Source: Longilinea arvoryzae (GTDB taxonomy: Bacteria > Chloroflexota > Anaerolineae > Anaerolineales > Anaerolineaceae). Taken from it: 64,000 nucleotides of DNA. The stretch covers positions 1,006,475 to 1,070,474 of the forward strand of contig NZ_DF967972.1 in assembly GCF_001050235.1 (NCBI RefSeq), written 5' to 3'. Numbering within the stretch: the first letter of the stretch is position 1; the number at the start of each line of letters is the position of its first letter. The notes beneath the pieces were generated by a model. The model was given only the letters and a program-made list of their open reading frames with translations, was not told where the DNA came from and searched no databases. Positions 38,201 to 45,845 of this stretch are shown here, piece by piece. The translations under genes were made by a program, and so were the position numbers.

Positions 38201-38655
38201 CACTAGTGGTGAGTGGCTTCACCTACCCTGGCCGGGCTGAGCTGTTTTTGATGGCGATGGCAGAAGGACGCATCTGCGAAGACCACGGGAGTATCCTGCT
38301 CCACATGCCGCCCAGTGATACCCGACTGATATTGTTGAGTACCCCTGTCACCACCATGGATCCTTTTGTGGAAGCCTATCTCAACTGGGTTTACAAAATT
38401 TCATGGGAAGAAAAGGTGGAGAATCAACTGGCTGCCTTTGCCACCCATTTTGATTTTTGCAATCCCAATTTGGATAAGCCAAATTTGGGCACATGGTTGA
38501 CTGCAGCCCAGCCGCCACTCAATAATGGACCGGCAGACCGCAAATCGCTCGGAAATGCGGTGAGGGGTGTGTTGGGTAGCTACAATCACCTGCATAAATT
38601 GCATTGGAATTTTACCCAAGATCAGTTAGAACAGGATGGGAAGCATGGATTTTAA
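32263..38655 (+). CDS. Fusion membrane protein: vWA, CxxCH/beta-propeller, vWA and tubulin-like domains
   Basis: In this 2130-aa protein the order is signal sequence (1-26); vWA-1 with MIDAS DRSGS (Asp78, Ser80, Ser82); transmembrane helix about 370-390; second helix about 412-438; an extracytoplasmic region with a heme-type CIGCH motif (478-482) followed by TolB/PD40 propeller repeats (SPDGKRIAY, SADGSQIAF, SPDGKWLAF, SKDGSTLYF, about 525-720); third helix about 743-765; cytosolic vWA-2 with DCSGS (825-829); and a tubulin-like domain with TLIIGAGTSG (1114-1123) and a diverged T4 loop GSLHGGMSG (1296-1304). The last 700 residues are unassigned. This would place vWA and propeller outside and vWA plus tubulin-like parts inside. 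It overlaps the next gene by 11 bp. The gene order suggests it is the envelope-spanning hub. Confidence 0.75.
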   Translation: MKRLALVTLVLVAMLIALPVGASLAQPSQPGARVDVSASPSNLELGGEVEVLLTLVGNNEVCASEEIYRPLRVVLVVDRSGSMENSISADDDQTKMQAAVDGVRSFLGLLNEQKDQVGLVSFATNSQLDTSLSSPSQALKALSEDGSGLNNAGTNIEAGLNEAYREIEDEVSDDVSAVIILLTDGVESDGSSVTAAESIKDAGIRLVTIGLGPDTNEDLLRAMASIPGDYYFAPQSADLASIYESIAHHVKEFDPATNIEVKYQFDASNFSLVSDSIQPTDGKVESNQVVWTFSHLSGNQQQMRVKLRANSPGTYNIVQSVTLSYQRCGKEAVTESLPLDFPIIVGGGLNPALCTEAPTPSTGNSLCDRIPWGWIIGGLALLISLLLWYIKYKEEIRDWFRCGIVPSNCFWARLLLALFLPAVIGVTANLVAGYLCAPRSGWMFWRINPDLSSAIYLQPADISRPARLVTPLASQTECIGCHVTSNERQELAGISGGTNGRLTRYSLLGEAIEMGDIQGSYPAYSPDGKRIAYAANNEDIYIYDVQTGIAAPLEGASQGGIIESMPAWSADGSQIAFIRASGANQESTITTPCDILTVPSSGGLPTLVTGASMNGFNYHPAFSPDGKWLAFVHHESGTTTYGDPQAEIYLIPVGGGSPRRLAINDSPGGQRIPMGNTWPVWSKDGSTLYFSSRRCYDQNDIFKTSISPEGESSPADRMFTLSDPAADEYGANEVQLEPPSLWELMKTLLPWLIPLLLLLLLNWLLCRRKPTLTIDPLKIEYLPPDPLEGRLTRNQTFGVITELVGVELKERRTAPQRVDAVLVVDCSGSMMGTKIARVRRAAQRFVRCYMMPQERLGIVSFGSEAREIQPVTNSERDLVKAVNKLLPNLGGTDISRGINCARDSLLANARNRAEKVMVIFTDGQPTVDYQLVIDAAARAKQNNIRIIVVGTADANIELMRQVVNDEDDFLYVQEMQGLEKAFLNISQKLLTPVSATGLVITQHYDDENFSLIPDSVKPKPESLSTGEIIWNLAEIGLRPQEFAYQVNPRTAGNRDIVVDTMVNYLHGGSHERKSTGAGRGMNVVVKESIQLSVARGVKPADLTAPAPVWNPDRTLIIGAGTSGRWILTHVMESFMNAGYGRLPDGIEFLAIDTDTASHLAVQGVTFAGVELDPGDLFILDENLDPVLDELARVPHSEHAGWFSASEYLPIRSQVNLQAGTRGRRALSRVTFIRILQDPEHKSVISQWRTARLAPGAAKQGADAPDMQVNLEGAIRSRCERVLSPNGDKRIHIILVGSLHGGMSGILSDVAVLARNIANDVAGAEGTVRLESYLIDGNIASTFAGVAPFEQMERRANSYATLREMARLQMPTGVPQPMVWHMPLDSARYNLFDDMLIFSMSPDPQFADARYPDVTPSDMGTAYLKNFLYPSIADMITVRIDAAMNAAHVNDYFGAMRTATLAQINARHEMMVNAAGVYTIRIAVASILRNLHIRWVWEILRVFLSGEDEGVVNVHEPPANMELTWKWAAPSDPTNIMNLTPPELVAQFLSGNLDGEATEGSKALAEWLEVDNSSRLGSRELEDFLHLPEHVQRDGQGKRLGELLLSILKEDAVGGHSGRIGFCLAFLNTLIEKMNASKETLSAAGYQELGSYASITGRCAQDHKDALVRLRDAISCKQPGRNPGLWERVTHLSNEMQNLSAELDQIVNRKYLWGRNVPQADSSIKYIEYKDEWWSQYLAGKIKLYLPALDWDLVINVDDANQVIKYHLDLALHINENGIQTSVHLLRDGLAKFVEIFTRVAASMTVGAYEITLASEFSETMKEMIFTKEFAHRIGIISRPVCGAAAGTVGGGAIAPDQILVIHPDGVSVNLGWDQPFSTDVFIQATEGRHITTASDVRVGMNPTLIAYLQTRNSILMENLPGVVTGRRDYDLQDGFNHSMGKFDSHVISHRACFRAEGEARCLETQQNSAYPYRTEGPMHPLVVSGFTYPGRAELFLMAMAEGRICEDHGSILLHMPPSDTRLILLSTPVTTMDPFVEAYLNWVYKISWEEKVENQLAAFATHFDFCNPNLDKPNLGTWLTAAQPPLNNGPADRKSLGNAVRGVLGSYNHLHKLHWNFTQDQLEQDGKHGF

Positions 38656-38968
38656 TGTCATGATACGGGTCAGAGTCAATTCGGTTGGGATCGATCACCT
38701 AGAAGAATTTGACTATGAAGTTCCGGTGGCAATGCCATTTGAGCAGATGTTGGTAGAAATTGTCGAAGCTCATTCACTGGATGCCGCCCTTTTATGGAGT
38801 CTGTGGGTGGAGGGCGAGAAGGACATAAAAATGGATTATTCCTTGGAGTCGTTAAGGCGTTGGGATGATACGGTAATTGTGCTGAATTCATCGGATGCCA
38901 ATAATCATCTATATCCAGTGTCTGGCTCTATCACAATCAATAGAATGCCTACTGCTGGAATGCATTAA
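38645..38968 (+). CDS. Ubiquitin-fold (YukD/EsaB-like) small protein
   Basis: This 107-aa protein has a beta-grasp pattern: two N-terminal strands (FNVMIRVRV, FDYEVPVAM), a helix (FEQMLVEIVEAHSL), later strands and DYSLESLRRWDDTVIVL, which recalls the closing part of ubiquitin-like folds. YukD/EsaB and the N-terminal domain of EccD are ubiquitin-like components of type VII systems encoded beside the FtsK-type ATPase, as here. The match is by pattern only. ATG 38645 has GGATGGG upstream; ATG 38636 is an alternative. It overlaps the preceding fusion gene. Confidence 0.5.
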   Translation: MDFNVMIRVRVNSVGIDHLEEFDYEVPVAMPFEQMLVEIVEAHSLDAALLWSLWVEGEKDIKMDYSLESLRRWDDTVIVLNSSDANNHLYPVSGSITINRMPTAGMH

Positions 38969-38984
38969 GGCCCGAGGTGGGTTG

Positions 38985-41900
38985 ATGATCGAAAACCCTG
39001 AAATCATTGAGCAGCAAGAGCAGGATCGCGAAGATCCTCGACCGGTATTCACCCGTTCGCCACGCAATTACAAGAAGTACCCCCAGGGCGAAATTAAACT
39101 AATGCCACCGCCGGCAAAGCCAAACGCGCCTACCACTCCACTGCTTTCTCTATTTGTTCCCATTATTGGCGTGTGGCTTTCGGCGATGATCCAGATATTT
39201 GCGGCACAAAGCGCGGGCGGCACAGGTCGTATTCCGGTATATGCCTTTGTTTCGATACCAATGGCGCTCATTACTGTTATATTTGGGATTGTGAACGGGC
39301 GAAGTAGTAGAAACAAATATAAAGCAGACCTGGCAAAACGAATCAAGGTTTATGACGATTATCTGACCAAACAGCGTGGTGAGATCAATCAATGGATCCA
39401 GGAACAGCGGGAAGCCATGCTCACCCCCAACCCTGATCTGGAGGGATGCGTGGTGCGTGCCCAGGAGGGTGTGCGTCTGGCGGGGGGCCGTATTGAGGCT
39501 GAAAAAAGCAATGATCAACCAGCTGGTCAGCCTGCCTTGTTGGCATTGGAAAAAGAACAGCGACTGTGGGAACGTGAACCTGCTCATCACGATTTTTTAC
39601 ATCTGCGATTGGGGTTGGGTAGTGTGGTACGCTCATTTACTGTTGAACGTCCACCCACACCACCTCTTTCTCTAGAAGAAGACGATCTGATTGAAAAGGG
39701 GTACCAGTTGGAGGAGGAATGCCGCCTGATCCCTGGTTTGCCTATTCTACTACCCCTTGGTCAGGTGGGCTCGGCCGGAATTGTCGGCGCCAATAGTCAC
39801 CAGCGCAATAAACTGGTGCAATCCCTGATTATGCAATTGACTGCTCATCATGCACCCAACAATGTTAAGATCGTGCTCGTCATTAATGAGCACGATCGAA
39901 AAAAATGGCTATGGGTGCGGCGCCTTCCCCATAACTGGAATGAAAACAATACAGTAAGGTACTTCCTGATGGGGAGGCGCAAAAAGGGAGGTGTGGGGAC
40001 CACAGAAGTAACAACTGAGGATCCTAATGAGGTACGTCATACCGTTCTGGCCGAATTGGAGAGCATGTTGCACATCCGGCAGCATGAGGCCGAGCAAAAC
40101 CATTCGGATGAAACCCCGATACAACCAGTTTCGTACGTATTTATTTTTGCTGACCGCAGTCTGTGGAATGGTTCGGCGGCACTGCAATATGCGCCGCTCC
40201 TTGACCTGCTGTTATCCAAAGGCCCTGCCATTGGAGCTTACTCCATCTTCCTCGCTGGTCATCGTTCGCAGATTCCCAAAGATGTTCGCACCCTGATTCA
40301 CCTGAAAGAAGGCGAGCAAGCCAAACTGGTGGGGGATATGGAGATCATTGGGCAGGTGCCTGAAGTGCATCGGTTTGAACCCATGCTGGCAAAAGAAGAC
40401 CAGGTGAATTTACTGACCGACGCACTGGCACAATTGCACATCGAAAACCTGGCAGCCCAGGCTCCCACGCAGGTGACCCTCATCGATCTATTAATGACGA
40501 ATGCAGTGAAGGAAGTCAACTTAGAATTACTGAGAAAAGTCTCCTGTCCGTGGGAGAGTCTGCAGATACCCATTGGCAAGAAAGCCAATGGGGAGACTGC
40601 CTATTTGAACCTGCAGGATGCCTCCAAGCACGGGGGGTTTGGTGTGCATGCCATGGTGGGCGGCACCACTGGCACCGGCAAGACCAAATTTTTGCAGACC
40701 CTGATTCTACTAACCTGCGCATATTACAAACCCGAGGATGTGAATTTTGTTTTGATTGATTACAAAGGCGGTGACCTGGCAAAGGGACTTGAGCACCTGC
40801 CACACCTGGTTGGTTCACTGGCAAATATGGACAGCCAGGGCAAGCAAGGTGAATTGATCCAGCGCTTGTTTTCGGCCTTTGACGCAGAAATTCAGAGGCG
40901 CAAGGATATCCTCAAGGGCGATGATATTAATTCTTACATGTCACGTTATCATACCGGGACAGAGACCCGGGCCCTGCCTCATCTGTTTATTGTGATCGAT
41001 GAGTTTGCGGAAATGCTGTTGCGTAACCCAACCAACGATCCCAACAAGAGCCTGATGAAACGGTTGATGTCCATCGCTGCTATTGGTCGTTCCATCGGCA
41101 TGCACTTGATCCTAGCGACTCAAAACCCGGGCACGGTCATTACTGAAGACATGCGCAATAACATTAACACCCGCATTTGTTTGCGCATGGGCACCCGCGA
41201 CGCCAGCAAAGCCATCCTTAATCGTAACGATGCGTATGACAATATCACCAAGGACCAGGTGGGCAGGGGATACCTGCAGGTGGGAAATAACGACCAGTTT
41301 GACTTGGTGCAGTTTGCCTGGGGCGGCTCGCTGGACATACCCCGGAATATGGTCCAGGTGGGGGGAGTTAGCAGGGTAACCTACCAGGGAGTGCGAATCA
41401 AGCATAAAAAGTTGGACACAAGCGGCTATAAGTCCACCCAGTTGGAAGCGCTGGCGGGCATTATTGCCTCGGACAAGGGCGCCAGCCCTCAGATACCGGT
41501 CTGGCTGCCGGCTTTGCCGCCGCTGCTTGAGTTATGCGATCTGCGCGAACAGGCCGGATGGGATGGGCACGGTTGGAAACCGTTGGAAAGGCATCTGAAA
41601 CCGGTGCTAGGAAGAATTGACAACCCCGCCCGGCGTGCGCAGCCCCTGCTGGAGATGAACCTGGGGAAAGAGGGACATTTATTGTTGCACGGCGGGCCTG
41701 TGACCGGGAAAACCACCCTGCTGCAGACCCTTGTGACCAGCACCATGCTGGATCACACACCTGCAGAAGTGCAGTTCTATATTGTTGAATATGGCGTGCA
41801 AACCCTCAAGAAGTTGGAAGGTTTTCCACATATTGGGGCAGCCATCATGGGATCAACGGAGGGAGAACGCGTCAGGCGAGTGTTCACCCTCTTGAAGGAT

Positions 41901-43358
41901 CTCCTGGAAAGTCGGCGTAAGTTGCTGGATGCCCCTAATGTAGTGGAATATCGTAGGCAACACCCTGAACAGGTGATGCCCGATGTCTTCCTGATTATTG
42001 ATAATTTTACATCCTTCATGGAGGGGAAACAGCCGGGCTGTCTTGAATTTGAACTACTTAAAGCCATCGCCAGCGACGGTCCGTCACTGGGTATTCATCT
42101 GATCCTCACAACAGTTTCCGCCAACTTTCCACAAGCACTGCGTGAGAAAATTTCCAATGTGGTGGCGCTGGAGATGCCCGGAAATAATTATCTGGATAAT
42201 ATTGGCCGCACGGGTGGGGTTCTTCCGGCGACTGACATTCCAGGACGTGGTATTGTTCGCATGGGGAACGTGGTGGAATTTCAGGTTGCCCGGATGGGGC
42301 CCAAACCGACAGAGGCGAAGACCAAAGACGGCGAAGTAGTTCGAGAGTTGCTGACGGAAGCCCAGCGGATGGAATGGCTGGAACAATTAATGCGAGCCAT
42401 GCGGTGCGCTGTTGGCGATTTTCCTGTCGCATGTTTACCGATTCGGGTTCCGCCTATGCATGAGGAGATTCATCTAGAGGAATTGGTTCGCCATTTTACA
42501 GAGCGGGATGTAAATTATCTGCCAGTGCCAGTCGGGATTGATATGACCGATCCAACTTTGAACCCGCGCCTGACGGATTTCAGCGTTTCACAACATTTGT
42601 TTGTCATGGGGCCTCCTCTTTCGGGACGCACCACGTTTGTGCGCAACTTGATTGCCAGTATGATGGCAATTTACAATCCGGAAGAGGTGCAATTCATCAT
42701 TTTCGATCTCGATTCTACAGGTTTATATCAGCTGGATCAGAACAATCCATTTATTGCGGGAACCTTTACTGAAATTGGAGTTGGGTTCAATCTAGAGGAG
42801 GCTATTGACCAGCGTCTGACCTCAGTGCAGATAATGCCTGCTACAGATTCCGGCAGTATCTCACCTGCGTTTCTACCGGTTGATGGTGGGGGAGAGATGA
42901 TGTCTGGGCAGCAAGTGAGTGCTGAAAGGTTGATCAAACAACCAGAAATTGTCATTGTGATGGACGATTTCGGAGTTGTAAAGAGCAAACTGAAGGACGA
43001 TCAACGAAACTATCTGGTGAATCTTGCCAAGTCTAACCGGCGCGTGCATATCATACTCGTAGGTACCGGTCAGGAAATTGCATCAACTAGCCCGCTGGAG
43101 AGCTTGGTACGCAAGGGAAAAACAGGTTTTGCGCTGGCTTTCAGTGAGAATGATTGGTCCGTTGCAGTATCAATGGCAATAGCCAAACCATCTGAAGTAC
43201 GCAAGGTGGGTGATGTGGGATCGGGCTATCACTATATTCGTGGCGCGGTACGAGCTTTCATCAATTTCCCGGGTGATGCCATTCAATCGGTAGGAAGTGT
43301 AGAAAACTGGATAAATTTACATGTAAAAAAACGTGGATTTACCTATAATAATCAATAA
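38985..43358 (+). CDS. FtsK/SpoIIIE-type secretion ATPase, EccC/EssC-like
   Basis: This 1457-aa protein has two transmembrane helices near the N-terminus (about 46-68 and 78-97), then three FtsK-like ATPase domains. Domain 1 has GTTGTGKT (Lys566) and IDEF (Asp672, Glu673) and looks active. Domain 2 has GPVTGKTT (Lys909), but the Walker B acidic pair is DN (Asp1006, Asn1007). Domain 3 has GPPLSGRTT with Arg1215 replacing Lys and DD at 1327-1328. Two helices plus three tandem ATPases is the EccC/EssC plan; the FHA domains of EssC are absent. It would drive export of the WXG100 proteins encoded directly downstream. ATG 38985 has GAGGTGG 4-5 nt upstream; TTG 38982 is possible. Confidence 0.88.
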   Translation: MIENPEIIEQQEQDREDPRPVFTRSPRNYKKYPQGEIKLMPPPAKPNAPTTPLLSLFVPIIGVWLSAMIQIFAAQSAGGTGRIPVYAFVSIPMALITVIFGIVNGRSSRNKYKADLAKRIKVYDDYLTKQRGEINQWIQEQREAMLTPNPDLEGCVVRAQEGVRLAGGRIEAEKSNDQPAGQPALLALEKEQRLWEREPAHHDFLHLRLGLGSVVRSFTVERPPTPPLSLEEDDLIEKGYQLEEECRLIPGLPILLPLGQVGSAGIVGANSHQRNKLVQSLIMQLTAHHAPNNVKIVLVINEHDRKKWLWVRRLPHNWNENNTVRYFLMGRRKKGGVGTTEVTTEDPNEVRHTVLAELESMLHIRQHEAEQNHSDETPIQPVSYVFIFADRSLWNGSAALQYAPLLDLLLSKGPAIGAYSIFLAGHRSQIPKDVRTLIHLKEGEQAKLVGDMEIIGQVPEVHRFEPMLAKEDQVNLLTDALAQLHIENLAAQAPTQVTLIDLLMTNAVKEVNLELLRKVSCPWESLQIPIGKKANGETAYLNLQDASKHGGFGVHAMVGGTTGTGKTKFLQTLILLTCAYYKPEDVNFVLIDYKGGDLAKGLEHLPHLVGSLANMDSQGKQGELIQRLFSAFDAEIQRRKDILKGDDINSYMSRYHTGTETRALPHLFIVIDEFAEMLLRNPTNDPNKSLMKRLMSIAAIGRSIGMHLILATQNPGTVITEDMRNNINTRICLRMGTRDASKAILNRNDAYDNITKDQVGRGYLQVGNNDQFDLVQFAWGGSLDIPRNMVQVGGVSRVTYQGVRIKHKKLDTSGYKSTQLEALAGIIASDKGASPQIPVWLPALPPLLELCDLREQAGWDGHGWKPLERHLKPVLGRIDNPARRAQPLLEMNLGKEGHLLLHGGPVTGKTTLLQTLVTSTMLDHTPAEVQFYIVEYGVQTLKKLEGFPHIGAAIMGSTEGERVRRVFTLLKDLLESRRKLLDAPNVVEYRRQHPEQVMPDVFLIIDNFTSFMEGKQPGCLEFELLKAIASDGPSLGIHLILTTVSANFPQALREKISNVVALEMPGNNYLDNIGRTGGVLPATDIPGRGIVRMGNVVEFQVARMGPKPTEAKTKDGEVVRELLTEAQRMEWLEQLMRAMRCAVGDFPVACLPIRVPPMHEEIHLEELVRHFTERDVNYLPVPVGIDMTDPTLNPRLTDFSVSQHLFVMGPPLSGRTTFVRNLIASMMAIYNPEEVQFIIFDLDSTGLYQLDQNNPFIAGTFTEIGVGFNLEEAIDQRLTSVQIMPATDSGSISPAFLPVDGGGEMMSGQQVSAERLIKQPEIVIVMDDFGVVKSKLKDDQRNYLVNLAKSNRRVHIILVGTGQEIASTSPLESLVRKGKTGFALAFSENDWSVAVSMAIAKPSEVRKVGDVGSGYHYIRGAVRAFINFPGDAIQSVGSVENWINLHVKKRGFTYNNQ

Positions 43359-43475
43359 TGCATGAAAGGGGGCTCACTCCATATAATAAAACATCAATAC
43401 ATCCTGTATCAAGGCCCAAGTGGGCTGTCAGAAAAGCCAAACAATCAACCAATAAGATACAAAGGAGATGAGTAA

Positions 43476-43751
43476 ATGCCAGTCTTACATATGGATACTG
43501 ATGCTTGCACCGCAGTAAAAGGGCAGATTGTTAATTCAAAAGAAGCGATCAATGACTCGATGACTCAGATCAATTCTCAGGTTTCCAGCATGGTTGGCAG
43601 TACTTGGATTGCTCCTGGCGCCGAGCAGTTTAAGGGGGAGATTGAACAATGGGCCGGTCAGGTGAGGCAGGCTCTTGAAAATTTGCAGACGTTGGCAGAT
43701 CGCTTGCAACGTGAGGTCGAAAACTGGACAGGTGAGGGGCAATCCTTCTAG
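43476..43751 (+). CDS. WXG100-like secreted protein 1
   Basis: This 91-aa protein has two helices joined by a turn with GSTWIAPGA around Trp44, where canonical WXG100 proteins have W-x-G. The C-terminal helix (EIEQWAGQVRQALENLQTLADRLQ) completes the ESAT-6-like hairpin. There is no signal peptide, as usual for type VII substrates. A perfect AAGGAG lies 8 nt before ATG. It follows the EccC-like ATPase after 117 bp and is the first of four proteins sharing the W-(I/V)-(A/S)-P turn. The sequence ends in EGQSF without a classic YxxxD/E signal. Confidence 0.8.
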   Translation: MPVLHMDTDACTAVKGQIVNSKEAINDSMTQINSQVSSMVGSTWIAPGAEQFKGEIEQWAGQVRQALENLQTLADRLQREVENWTGEGQSF

Positions 43752-43781
43752 TTCTCATTCTACAGCCCATAACTAGAATGC

Positions 43782-43812
43782 TTCAGGGGTGCAGAAACCC
43801 TGCACCCCTGAA
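43782..43812 (+). other. Strong stem-loop between the two WXG100-like genes
   Basis: A perfect 13-bp stem, TTCAGGGGTGCAG (43782-43794) with its complement at 43800-43812, has a 5-nt loop. No T-run follows, so it is more likely an mRNA-stabilising or processing structure, or a partial terminator that raises the amount of the first WXG100 message. Confidence 0.6.
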
Positions 43813-43842
43813 ATACTGGCATGAAAGGAAAAGGACGAAAAC

Positions 43843-44118
43843 ATGCCTCTTTTAAAAATGGATGTCGAAGCGGTATCCACTGTACAGCAGCAATTACTTG
43901 CTGCCCGCCGTACGATGGATGGCCATGCAAGCACCTTGAATAGCCTGGTGCAGGGCATGGTTGGCAGCACCTGGGTAGCGCCTGGAGCGGAGAAATTCCG
44001 GGAAGAATTCAGTGCCTGGTTGACCAGCACTCGTGCTCTGCTTGAGGCGCTGGAACAGAATGGACAGCGGCTGGGGCAGGAAATCACCAAATGGCAGGAT
44101 GAAGCACAGACCTATTAA
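43843..44118 (+). CDS. WXG100-like secreted protein 2
   Basis: This 91-aa protein is a paralogue of the preceding gene with the same length and the turn GSTWVAPGAEKF around residue 43. Helix 1 is LKMDVEAVSTVQQQLLAARR and helix 2 is rich in Leu and Glu (ALLEALEQNGQRLGQEI). The two may form a heterodimer like EsxA/EsxB. AAGGA lies 7 nt before ATG. The A-P-G residues after Trp, shared by both proteins, differ from the usual W-x-G and seem to define a subfamily of this locus. Confidence 0.8.
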   Translation: MPLLKMDVEAVSTVQQQLLAARRTMDGHASTLNSLVQGMVGSTWVAPGAEKFREEFSAWLTSTRALLEALEQNGQRLGQEITKWQDEAQTY

Positions 44119-44132
44119 AGGCAAGGGGATCT

Positions 44133-45047
44133 ATGGCAAATATGCTTTTAATGCAAACCGAAGAAGTGCGTTCTCTTGCCAACCAGACGATTAGCTGTCT
44201 GGATGATCTCGAATCGCGTGTGAGCAATGTGGCGGGCGGGGTTGCTAACCTTGACTGGGTTGCTCCTGGTCGGAATGGCTACGTATACGAATTTCAGCAG
44301 ACTGCCCAGACCATTCGTCTATTGCTTGAAGAGGGTCGCGAATTATGCCGGCGGGCAAGCCAGGAAAGCCAGCGGTGGGAGGAGATGGCGGGGGGAGTGT
44401 CGAGTGGTGTCTCGCCCGCGACACTGCAAGCAGCTGCTATCTATGGAGACACTTTCTTAAGTTCAATGTCAGACGTTTATGACTGGGCAGGATTGGGTAT
44501 TGTATCTACAGCAACCTTTTTTTCTAGAAAAGAAATTCGTGACGGGTTAAGAGCTATTCAGGGTAGTAAAGGTGAAAAGATTTTTCTTATGGGGTTAAAA
44601 CCCGGAACAACGGTTATGGGGCAGGCTAAGTTTTTTAAGCATATTGATGATTTTGTGAAACCCCTGGGCGTGCTTGCATTTGGAATGGATGCTCTCAATG
44701 ATGCCTACCGCTATAGGGATCAAGGAGCAGGTATGATCGCGTCTTCGGTTGCGGTAAATTCATTCGTGGTTGGATTAGGAATGGGGGCTGCTGCCATCAT
44801 TGGCACAGCTTCAGCGCCTGCTGTTATTGCCGGAGCTGCGGTAGGGATCGGTTTGGGATTAGCGATGGATATGAAGGTTGGCCCTAACGGGCAGACATTG
44901 GAAGATATTTGTGTTAAAGGGCTCCATGATATTGGTGAGTCTACGGTAGATAATGCTCCGGAATTCTTTGAGAATATTTCAGATAGTGTAAGCAAATTAA
45001 GTTCTTGGGTGAGAGATCCCATCGCAAGCACAAGCGGCGCCAATTAG
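44133..45047 (+). CDS. WXG100-headed protein with hydrophobic Gly/Ala-rich C-terminus (candidate effector)
   Basis: In this 304-aa protein, residues 1-95 repeat the WXG100-like hairpin (LDWVAPGRNG near Trp45). A linker follows, then a C-terminal region with strongly hydrophobic, glycine-rich helices (about 198-252, for example VVGLGMGAAAIIGTASAPAVI) that could insert into a membrane, ending in an amphipathic tail. The layout is like LXG or PPE-type type VII substrates, with a secretion head and an effector tail. No catalytic motif is seen; a pore-forming role is only a guess. The next gene encodes a candidate chaperone. AAGGGGAT precedes ATG. Confidence 0.65.
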   Translation: MANMLLMQTEEVRSLANQTISCLDDLESRVSNVAGGVANLDWVAPGRNGYVYEFQQTAQTIRLLLEEGRELCRRASQESQRWEEMAGGVSSGVSPATLQAAAIYGDTFLSSMSDVYDWAGLGIVSTATFFSRKEIRDGLRAIQGSKGEKIFLMGLKPGTTVMGQAKFFKHIDDFVKPLGVLAFGMDALNDAYRYRDQGAGMIASSVAVNSFVVGLGMGAAAIIGTASAPAVIAGAAVGIGLGLAMDMKVGPNGQTLEDICVKGLHDIGESTVDNAPEFFENISDSVSKLSSWVRDPIASTSGAN

Positions 45048-45063
45048 CCAGGAGGGTTAAACA

Positions 45064-45831
45064 ATGCCAACAGCAACTTACCATCTTTCTTCCGAAGAAT
45101 TAGCCGCGGCGGTTGCCTTAAGCGGTCAACATGAAAAAGCTACTGGTTTTTTGCGCACTATTGCAGGTGAGGTTCCAGGAGAACAATTAGCTGCTATGTT
45201 AAATACCGCTCATCACTCCCTCATGTCGCGTGGTCTATGCTCAGTGGATGGGTCTGACCAGCTGGTTGATGGGATGACGGATCTGGTGAAGGGGGTCTTA
45301 AACCCGGATGCATTGATCCGCGCCACAAAAACCGCACCTTTTGGGGAGTGGGCGCTGAACTTTTTTCGAATAACAAATGGCTGGCTCCGCCAAAGAAACA
45401 TAAATTTGTGGATCAGCCGATACGACCTACCCATTGTGAATCCTGTAATCGCCGAAGAAATCATAAGTTTCTATAATTCACATTACGATCAACATATGGT
45501 TGGGCGGCAAATAACCCTGCCTGATGATTTCTTTGAATATTCGCCAGAACGGAGGCGAGATGAGTCGTTCCTAAGAGAGGAACTCTCGCGGGTGGCAAAG
45601 GATGATGATGCAAGACGGGCCTCCGGTGAAATCGCCCATGCCGAGTGGCGGGGTACTTTTTTCCGTGAGGGTGAAGCTTCCTCTCCGGTGGTATTCCTGA
45701 TCCAGGGTCCTTGCACTTTGTGGAGGGTGGCAGCCGAACAGGCAGAAAATCATCCCGAAGGAGTGCGTTTGTGGTTGGTTGCACTCTCAGCAGACGAATT
45801 CAAGAAGGTAGTCAACACGATTATCACCTGA
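45064..45831 (+). CDS. Putative EspG-like chaperone of the preceding WXG100-headed protein
   Basis: This 255-aa soluble alpha/beta protein begins with LSSEELAAAVALSG, then has AHHSLMSRGLCSVDGSDQLVDGM, and ends with beta strands. The helix plus RGL-s-v-dG pattern and overall plan resemble EspG, the cytosolic chaperone of PE/PPE substrates in mycobacterial ESX systems. The gene at 47055 shares the same pattern (QRSLQARGLVSVGVSNQM), so the two are paralogues. Each follows a WXG100-headed gene, which suggests one chaperone per effector. Homology to EspG is by pattern only. AGGAGG lies 8 nt before ATG. Confidence 0.45.
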   Translation: MPTATYHLSSEELAAAVALSGQHEKATGFLRTIAGEVPGEQLAAMLNTAHHSLMSRGLCSVDGSDQLVDGMTDLVKGVLNPDALIRATKTAPFGEWALNFFRITNGWLRQRNINLWISRYDLPIVNPVIAEEIISFYNSHYDQHMVGRQITLPDDFFEYSPERRRDESFLREELSRVAKDDDARRASGEIAHAEWRGTFFREGEASSPVVFLIQGPCTLWRVAAEQAENHPEGVRLWLVALSADEFKKVVNTIIT

Positions 45832-45845
45832 AAAGGCAGGCGCCT

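Noticed and set aside
43414-43425. GCCCA/TGGGC palindrome before the first WXG100 gene as a terminator
   Set aside because: The loop would be only 2 nt and no T-run follows.
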